From assembly GCA_964017045.1 (NCBI GenBank), contig OZ024808.1, positions 13,484,284 to 13,548,283 of the forward strand: a stretch of DNA of 64,000 nt. Reading direction: 5' to 3'. Positions 28,501-37,500 of the stretch are shown here, piece by piece. Each line of letters begins with the position of its first letter. Within the stretch, counting starts at the first letter, position 1. This stretch comes from Omphiscola glabra (lineage: Eukaryota > Mollusca > Gastropoda > Lymnaeidae). The notes beneath the pieces were generated by a model. That model saw nothing but the letters and a program-made list of their open reading frames with translations. It was not told where the DNA came from and did no database searches. A program made the translations under genes and the position numbers.

Positions 28501-31500
28501 GAAAATAGAGCATAATATGAAAATTAGTACATCGGTAGTAGGACCTATTTCCGACAACAGTGGGACCTATTTCCAACAACAGTTGCCCAATGCACCTTCC
28601 TGCACACTCCAGGTAACCTTGTGCCGGCTTGAGCTACGAACCCTTGACAAATGCACGCATTTGTTCGTGATGCAGCGTTTCATTACTGTCACTTTTTGCG
28701 CATACTGCATGTAAGTTGTAAGAAACTCAAATAAGCTCTAAAATTAAGAAACTAGTTTGATTTCAGATGCCTCTAGCATTGCTTGAATTTCATTAATTTT
28801 TTTACATTTTAACAGAGCTATGTGCGTGTGACTATTAAAGTTATGGATTCTGATCTGATTATGGAGATGACGACGATATGGTTACTTTTGCTCAGGATCT
28901 TGGAAATTCAGTAGTGACTTCGGATCAGTGGCTTAAGAATTCAGACAGACGTACCGCGGATGGATACCACTAAACGTATTTTAAATTAATTATTCCAGTT
29001 TTTTTAGTTATTATTTTATCTTCTTTAAACTACAATATGTAGCAGAATCCAAACTTTCAATAGCGTATTACTGGAGATAAATTGGGACTTTTGAGTCAGT
29101 TTTATTTTTAGTGTAGGTGGCATTTTCGGCGGAATGGAACATTTTTATCGTGAAGGCGGAAAATATATTTCGTTCACCATAGTTAGTACTAGCCTTAGCT
29201 ACGCCACTGCATACATTACATATAAAATGACTGATATAAAATAATTTGGAATTTAATGGGTGTTGCGTTTTAATAATCCTTTGTTTAAATTGCTCTTCCA
29301 CATCTTCGCAATATATAGAATCATATATAAATACAAAATGTACTGTGACAAAGATTACTACTCATCCCGCTGTGACACGTATTGCGTGTCAACCGACTCC
29401 TCTATGGGACATTACACATGTAACACAAATGATGGAAGCAAGATTTGCTCAAAGGGTAAGTGATTGTTTAAAAATTGAGGAAAGGTTTTAAACTTTTCGC
29501 ATCCTTCTTTCGTAATTTAACGTTAATGTAGTCTGCTACACTTCTCAAAGGACAACTTGTGCAATTTTACACTATTAATCGCGCAGATGGAGACGCAAAC
29601 ATTTTTAGTTGAAAGCTGTTGAGATTCCCCTCATTGCTACAGAATTAGTCCCACGATTCACTGCTATAAAAAAAAAGTTTACACACAACGAATCCATGGT
29701 AGATACAGGGCCGGCTCAAGGTACCGGCAACTCAGGCAATCGTCCGGGGCGCCAACAGCGATATTAAAAATTATGAAAAAGTATTTCATGTGGGCACCAT
29801 GGAAAAAAAAAGTATTGTTAATGCCAAATTTTACTTCATAAATCGTATGTCCGTACAAAGGAAGTGGCGGTAAAAGTCCTTACTGACAAAAGCAGCCCTT
29901 TCCGTTATAGATGCATCGAGTTCTTTTTCTCTTTGCCACGGCGCCCGTTTCTCGTGATTACGACTTCAATTAGGCGGAGGCAACGGCTGTAGGTTTGTCA
30001 AGGCATTGCTCCTCGTTCGGTCGTGTCGGCGATAAGCACGTCGCTGAAGAGGTGGCGACTACGAAATTTTCCGCTCCCCGGAGTTTGAAATCGAATTTTC
30101 ATTTAAGCATCAAAGTGAATATTGAGAGTCCTAGTACGCAAAACTAGTTTTGATTCCCCAATTTTCTAAGTTTAGTTAAATAAACAAATTATAAAATATT
30201 TATAAAAGTAAATTGTTAATAATAGCGATTTTAGAAATATATTCCACTTGGTAAGTATTTCAATTATCTCTCTTTGCAATAATTTAGTAATTTATTCACT
30301 ATGTATACATAAACCAAAATCTTATAGTTAGTTGAGATTTGCTGAATGACTGGTAAAATAAGCCTGTTTGTCATCTGCCATCTCTCTTTTATATATAAAA
30401 CAGACCAGTGCCTCGCAAAAAATTCACTTTTTCTTGTTGTTTTATGCCTTGCCTTAAATAGCAATATATATCAGAAAAAAAATATTGTTCATTGTTTGTT
30501 TAATGAAACAACCTCAGTAATAAACTCATTGCATAACTTTTAGTTTTAGTATTTATGTTTTTCCTTGCAACTATGTTTATGAGTTTATTTTAAAGGTAGC
30601 ACCAAAGTTAAGCTTGCCCGGGGCGCCATCAAACCGTAGGGCCGGCCGGTGATGGATACTCTGTATTCTTTTTTTAAATTTCAATTTTGTTTTGAGTCTC
30701 TCCTCATCCGCTTCGTTAATTTGACCATGCTTGCATTCTCAATTTACCTCTAAATAAATGGTGAGCAAGATAAATATATTAGACCCAAAGTTTACAAATG
30801 TTAGGTTGCATTCACCAATACCTGGTATGTAGTGAAATGTTCAGGTAGCATCAGAAGAGAACAGCGGTTAAGTTGAAAACTGTTTAATCTGTTCTTTGCA
30901 TGGATGCAGTTATCGCTGAGCAGCCTGCCATAAGAGTAAGCGTTACGCTGCATTTCATTTTCACAATAACTTAAGGTAAATGGGACGGCATTTTTTGTTT
31001 AAAAGTGAAAGATAGTTGGTTCTGGTAGCTTACATTGTTATACTCCGCTTCTAATTGGGAACACCACGGAGATGGCACCGTTTTAAATAAATGTATGGTG
31101 TATATTATGACTGCTTAGATTCGAGATGGACGATCTTGTATACAGTTGAATGAGGAGACCACTAAGGCTCACAAATTAAAATAAGTTTTAAAGATCTATG
31201 AAAGCTATATAGGGCTTAGAGAAAAAAAGTGAAAACATCAGGGCTAGAAAGTTTACAAGCGATTATGGACGCTCTCCTTTTTTTCTGCTAAGATAATAAG
31301 TGTAAATTTCACTGTATGTAACACACAATTTTAAACTTTTACCAGCACCGGCAGAGTACCTATTTATTATACAGACGTATTGAGTATTGTTTATATATAT
31401 ATATATATGCACACAAATCAAGTGAGATATCCAATATTTTTTTAACCGGTCCCTTAAACTCGTAGACTGATTGGTCTCGGCGTAGAATTGTAAAAGATAT

Positions 31501-34500
31501 ATCAAAAACGTACACTGGTCGAACAAATTATAAGAGTAAACATCACAGCAGTAGGACTAATACAAAAAATTATTATAAAAGTCAGTTATACATTTGTCGT
31601 GTTTTTTTAAACTTAAATAATAATGTTTATCAGCATGAGTATGATGAATTTCAATAAATGCAGTGAAAAAATACAAAGGTTCCTTACTTTTAAAATAAAA
31701 ACACATTTTAAACAAACAAATAAATACTGGGAATGTTACCATTCCCTGAGATTATTCAATATCATTCACATTTGCTTATACAACATTTTTGAGCATGACA
31801 ATGACAATGATAAATGAAAATGAACGTCACAAATGAATAGAATAATCTAGGTTTCACAAATTTTATTTTAGAAAAAGTTCAACAAAAGTAGTATTATAAA
31901 TATTGGAATTCCCGTAGTTTTGCTTTTCTTCCACAAAACTATTTAACTTTCCGCATGTCTAATTGAAATTTAATTTTTGGGAAATAAAGGACAAGTAGGT
32001 TGTGGCGGGGAGGTCGTCTAGGGTTTAGGTCGCTTCCAACAGCCACAGAAACACACATAATCGGCTCGGTTGTCTTTTTCTCTGATTAGTCTGATAATAA
32101 CTTTAAGAAATGATGTGAAATAACTGTTCTTTAATTGCTTATTTGATGTGCCAAGACACAACGTATACAAAATAGTCAGGAACAATGCTGTTCATTATTG
32201 ACAGAGCCCAGAGAAACAAAACACCCACTCTTTCCTTATAAAAGAAACAATTTCAGTCTGACGTCCATAACAACAATTCTCCACCATATATCTCGCACCA
32301 ACCGGAATTGCGTCGTGGCGCATTCATGACTTGTTAAGTTTGGTGCGATATTTGGGGAATACCCAAAAGCAAACATTATTTCTTACTATTACAATTATAA
32401 ACACGGACTCATAACAGTAACACGCGATATGTCCTTGACACGCCCCCCCTCACGAGTGACATTAGGTGAAACCCAATGTTGCGAGTTTAAAAATAAAACA
32501 ACGGTCATTTCGTGTGTATGTTGTGTTATGGTCAATTTGACACTCCAGTTAGAACTTTAAAACATATTGATATTAATGGAAAAAAAATCATGAAATGTCT
32601 CAATTATAACACCATATCATCTTTCATAAATGCAAGTCAATACTATTGAATTTGCATGTCAATATATTATCAAGTTATGACATCTCTATTTAAACATTTA
32701 AAGTAAGAGGTAAATAATATTTACTGCCTCTTTCAACAAAATGTTAATTTAACATCAAATGTAGCATTTAAGTCGATATATTGTCACCAAAATTCGAATC
32801 TTTACAGAACTGACTTTGAAAAATCTTTAAAAATGCGAAGTTGAACGAAAAAAAACCACGTCAACATCCTAATTCCTGTGAACAAACAAGAATAGTCTCG
32901 TCAGTGTTTAAATATAAGACGGTGGAATCTTTCTCTCTCTCTGCTTATATCTGACCTGTACGGACAAGTAGTCATGTAGTCCTCACACAAGTCTTGTCTT
33001 AATAAAAACATTGTTGAGCTACTTTAAGCTGATGTCATGTTTATTATAGTCACAGTTAATATCATATTCAGTGTTAACATCATATTTCCAAAGATAATTT
33101 TAAAAACAAATATCATTAGAAATGTTATTTCAGAAAAATTATTATTGTGATGTTGATATCACAATCTTCGCCTAACCCTAACTTTTAAATTAAAAAACAA
33201 ACTATTTGATAACTACTACAATAAAAAGGAATTATGTCAAGAAAGCTAAGTGACAGGGAATCTAATGTTTCACATGCATTACGATTAAGTCTAGAATGAT
33301 GCATCGCTACGTTTTGACTTTAATAAAATAATACATTCTTCCTTCTCCCCAACATCAACCACTTTTGCTTGGGTGACCTGGGCGGCCATCCTCAATTTCC
33401 ACTCCCCCACCACATCTTCGTCTATCAAAGTGGCTAATGACGGCATACATTTGTATTTTGAAGTAAAGCACTGTATACAAACATATAAACGTTAGTAATC
33501 TACTTTGAGATGTAAACTTTGTTGTACATGCGATCGGAATCGTTTTTGTGCAACTTATACTGTATGTTTGTTTATTTTATATCACCATACGGTACTGTAC
33601 GATTCTGTAATGGTAGGAGAAAATCATTTAGGAAACATTTAAAGATTTTTCTGTTGAAAAGATTTGATGAAACCAGAGCGCAGTGAGCATGCTTAAGTAG
33701 CACGGATACCAGCGCTATAGAAGTATCCAATCAATCAATCAATCAATTGTTCTGAGAATGTATTGTACTATATTGGGAGTTCGAGCGTAACAAGGTCTGC
33801 TACTGTGCTATTATACTACACGCAGCTCGACATTCGTGCGACTTTTGAACCATTCCAATAATAAAAATGCACAGTCTAAGCTTTTGGCGCCCGTGGACAA
33901 GATTCGCACCCGGGGACAAGATTCATTTTAAGGCTCCATCTTTTCCTTTTCTCAACTCTCAAACCCATTACTTGCATCAATAAAATAAAACCAAAGCACA
34001 TTTTGGCGCCCCTAACTAGCTGGCGCCCGGGTACATCTGTACCCCCCTGCCTCCCTACGCTACGTTTCTGGCTTTCGGTGGTTACCAAATATGTCATTTT
34101 TCGACTTATGCAAAACGTATGAATGATCGAGGTTCAAAATATTTAAATAGTTATATTTTTTTTACCAAAAGACTCGTTATGCAAAAGTCAATTTTAACTT
34201 TCTGTCTGGTTTCGGCCTATATCAGAAAATAACTTTTGTTCGGTCTCTAACTAGAGGAAGGTTATGTTAAAAGGATAAGACCTTAAATTCTAAACAGCAA
34301 GAACCCAATGTATTAATCAATCTTCTCCCGGTTTCTCATTTAGCATCATCATTTCTATATCACTTAACGCATCCATCAAATCCTGAGAATGAGTCGATAA
34401 TTTAACGGATATGTATAATAAAGAATTATATTATGCTTTAAAATTTTAGTATAAGATTAGGTCTAAGCTTTTTTTTTTTTTTTTTTCTTCTTGTCTTTAA

Positions 34501-37500
34501 TATGGGTTTCATAAAGTGTATGTAATGTATTAATTTCTATAGGTTGGCAAGGTACTAGCTGTGATATTGATATAGATGAGTGTTCTGAAAAAATATGCTC
34601 TAATGGAACATGTCAAAATTTACCCGGAAGTGTACAGTGCATTTGCGATGCTTATCACACAGGTATATGACCAATTTCATATTTTAATTTAAGGGATGAT
34701 TGAAAGATTACCAATGCATATTTTTAAGATTGAATAAATTTAGAAAATAATTGTACCCTTTTAAATATTGGAAATATTTCCTATATAATAAATAAAACAT
34801 GTTTATAAGTTAACTCTAATTATAAACAAATACATAAAAATGAGTTTTTCCTAATACTTAACCTTCTCTTTATGTGACATATATAGTGTTACTGAAAATA
34901 TATATGTAACAAGCCTAGGTACATTCGTAATTAGATTTTCCAAAATTTACGTAACATGCTTTTTAACGTCTTAGGTTCAGACTGTTCTCAGATGATAAAT
35001 CATTGCACTTCTCATCCTTGTCAAAATGGCGGAACCTGCTTTATGCACCCTACTGAGCCTAGGCACGTATGTACATGTCCGACAACCTACACAGGTCTTA
35101 ACTGTGAGACGAAAATCGAACCATGTATGGAGAGACCTTGTTTAAACCACGGGACATGTTACAACCATCCAACTGAGTATAATCGAATGTGTTTTTGCAC
35201 ACCAGACTGGCAGGGACCGAATTGTGAGACTGCGGTCGACATCTGCACGAAACAAATTTGTTTGAATGGTGGAACATGTTTCGAGAACCCGGCACAGCAG
35301 ACAACGAAATGTGTTTGTACACCAGGGTGGCAAGGTTCTGACTGTGGCTCCAGAATTAACCCATGCACTACCCTACCATGCTTAAACGGTGGAACTTGTA
35401 TTGCTGAGTAAGTTTTCGCGATGTTGTGACCTATACTTAATTTAATCTATTTAACTACATGATAGTCAAACAGGAAGGAAATGGGCCAAACAAAATCCGC
35501 ATAGAAAACAATTATTTTTAAATAACAATAGAAAGAAAAAAAAACACCATTTAAGATTCTACATCTAGCATTCAGAAAACCAAGCCGGCGTCTCAATTAT
35601 TGGTATTCCCCGTGACTCAAAATTAATCTATAATAGGAGTCCTGAAACTGCGGCCCGTTCGCCAAAATTGATCCCTCGTGTATTTTCAACAAGGTCCGAC
35701 TGACTCCTATTGCGGTACCAGGGTATCAACAAATTAATAATAAAAAGGCGCAGTAACCATATATTTATCCAAAAAGAAGGCCCATACTTCTTATTGAAAT
35801 ACTGATCACTTTATGATTAGCGTATTAAAACATTTCAGTTTATTTTTTACTTCGTGTGTTGTGAGCAAATGGTCAACGGTTTTAAATGATTTCCGAAGTT
35901 TTTGCTAATTATATAAAGATGCAATAAGGAACTAGAATATTATCGAACTTTCAAACGAATTTAAAAGTATTTCAGACACTTTATGGTTCTTAAGAATTTA
36001 AATTGCTTCTTTCTTAATATAATATTTTTTTTTATTAAGCTTAGCTTTATATCTGTTTTGTCCTCCAAATATATATCATGAAATTTTAAAGTAATCAAAA
36101 GTTGAAGGCAGAGGAGAAAATATCATAAAGTTGTAAAAGAAATAATGTGAATAAAAATGATTATAATTTAAAGAATTTCTTTTCTTCTTCAGGCATCAAT
36201 TTGAAGCAATAAATTTATAAAATATTTTCTCTTGCAGGTCGGATTATTCATCATATACATGTGAGTGCCATGAAGCATACATGTGAGTGCCATGAAGCAT
36301 ACATGTGAGTGCCATGAAGCATACATGTGAGTGCCATGAAGCATACATGTGAGTGCCATGAAGCATACATGTGAGTGCCATGAAGCATACATGTGAGTGC
36401 CATGAAGCATACATGTGAGTGAGTGCCATGAAGCATACATGTGAGTGCCATGAAGCATACATGTGAGTGCCATGAAGCATACATGTGAGTGCCATGAAGC
36501 ATACATGTGAGTGCCATGAAGCATACATGTGAGTGCCATGAAGCATACATGTGAGTGCCATGAAGCATACATGTGAGTGCCATGAAGCATACATGTGAGT
36601 GCCATGAAGCATACATGTGAGTGCCATGAAGCATACATGTGAGTGCCATGAAGCATACATGTGAGTGCCATGAAGCATACATGTGAGTGCCATGAAGCAT
36701 ACATGTGAGTGCCATGAAGCATACATGTGAGTGCCATGAAGCATACATGTGAGTGCCATGAAGCATACATGTGAGTGCCATGAAGCATACATGTGAGTGC
36801 CATGAAGCATACATGTGAGTGCCATGAAGCATACATGTGAGTGCCATGAAGCATACATGTGAGTGCCATGAAGCATACATGTGAGTGCCATGAAGCATAC
36901 ATGTGAGTGCCATGAAGCATACATGTGAGTGCCATGAAGCATACATGTGAGTGTCATGAAGCATACATGTGAGTGCCATGAAGCATACATGTGAGTGCCA
37001 TGAAGCATACATGTGAGTGCCATGAAGCATACATGTGAGTGTCATGAAGCATACATGTGAGTGCCATGAAGCATACATGTGAGTGCCATGAAGCATACAT
37101 GTGAGTGCCATGAAGCATACATGTGAGTGCCATGAAGCATACATGTGAGTGCCATGAAGCATACATGTGAGTGCCATGAAGCATACATGTGAGTGCCATG
37201 AAGCATGCATGTGAGTGCCATGAAGCATACATGTGAGTGCCATGAAGCATACATGTGAGTGCCATGAAGCATACATGTGAGTGCCATGAAGCATACATGT
37301 GAGTGCCATGAAGCATGCATGTGAGTGCCATGAGCATACATGTGAGTGCCATGAAGCATACATGTGAGTGCCATGAAGCATACATGTGAGTGCCATGAAG
37401 CATACATGTGAGTGCCATGAAGCATACATGTGAGTGCCATGAAGCATACATGTGAGTGCCATGAAGCATACATGTGAGTGCCATGAAGCATACATGTGAG

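Noticed and set aside
31998..32460. Possible solo LTR (tgtggcgggg at the left, ...ttgaca before a C-rich stretch at the right)
   Set aside because: No matching target duplication, partner LTR, primer-binding site or coding region was seen, so the boundaries are arbitrary.
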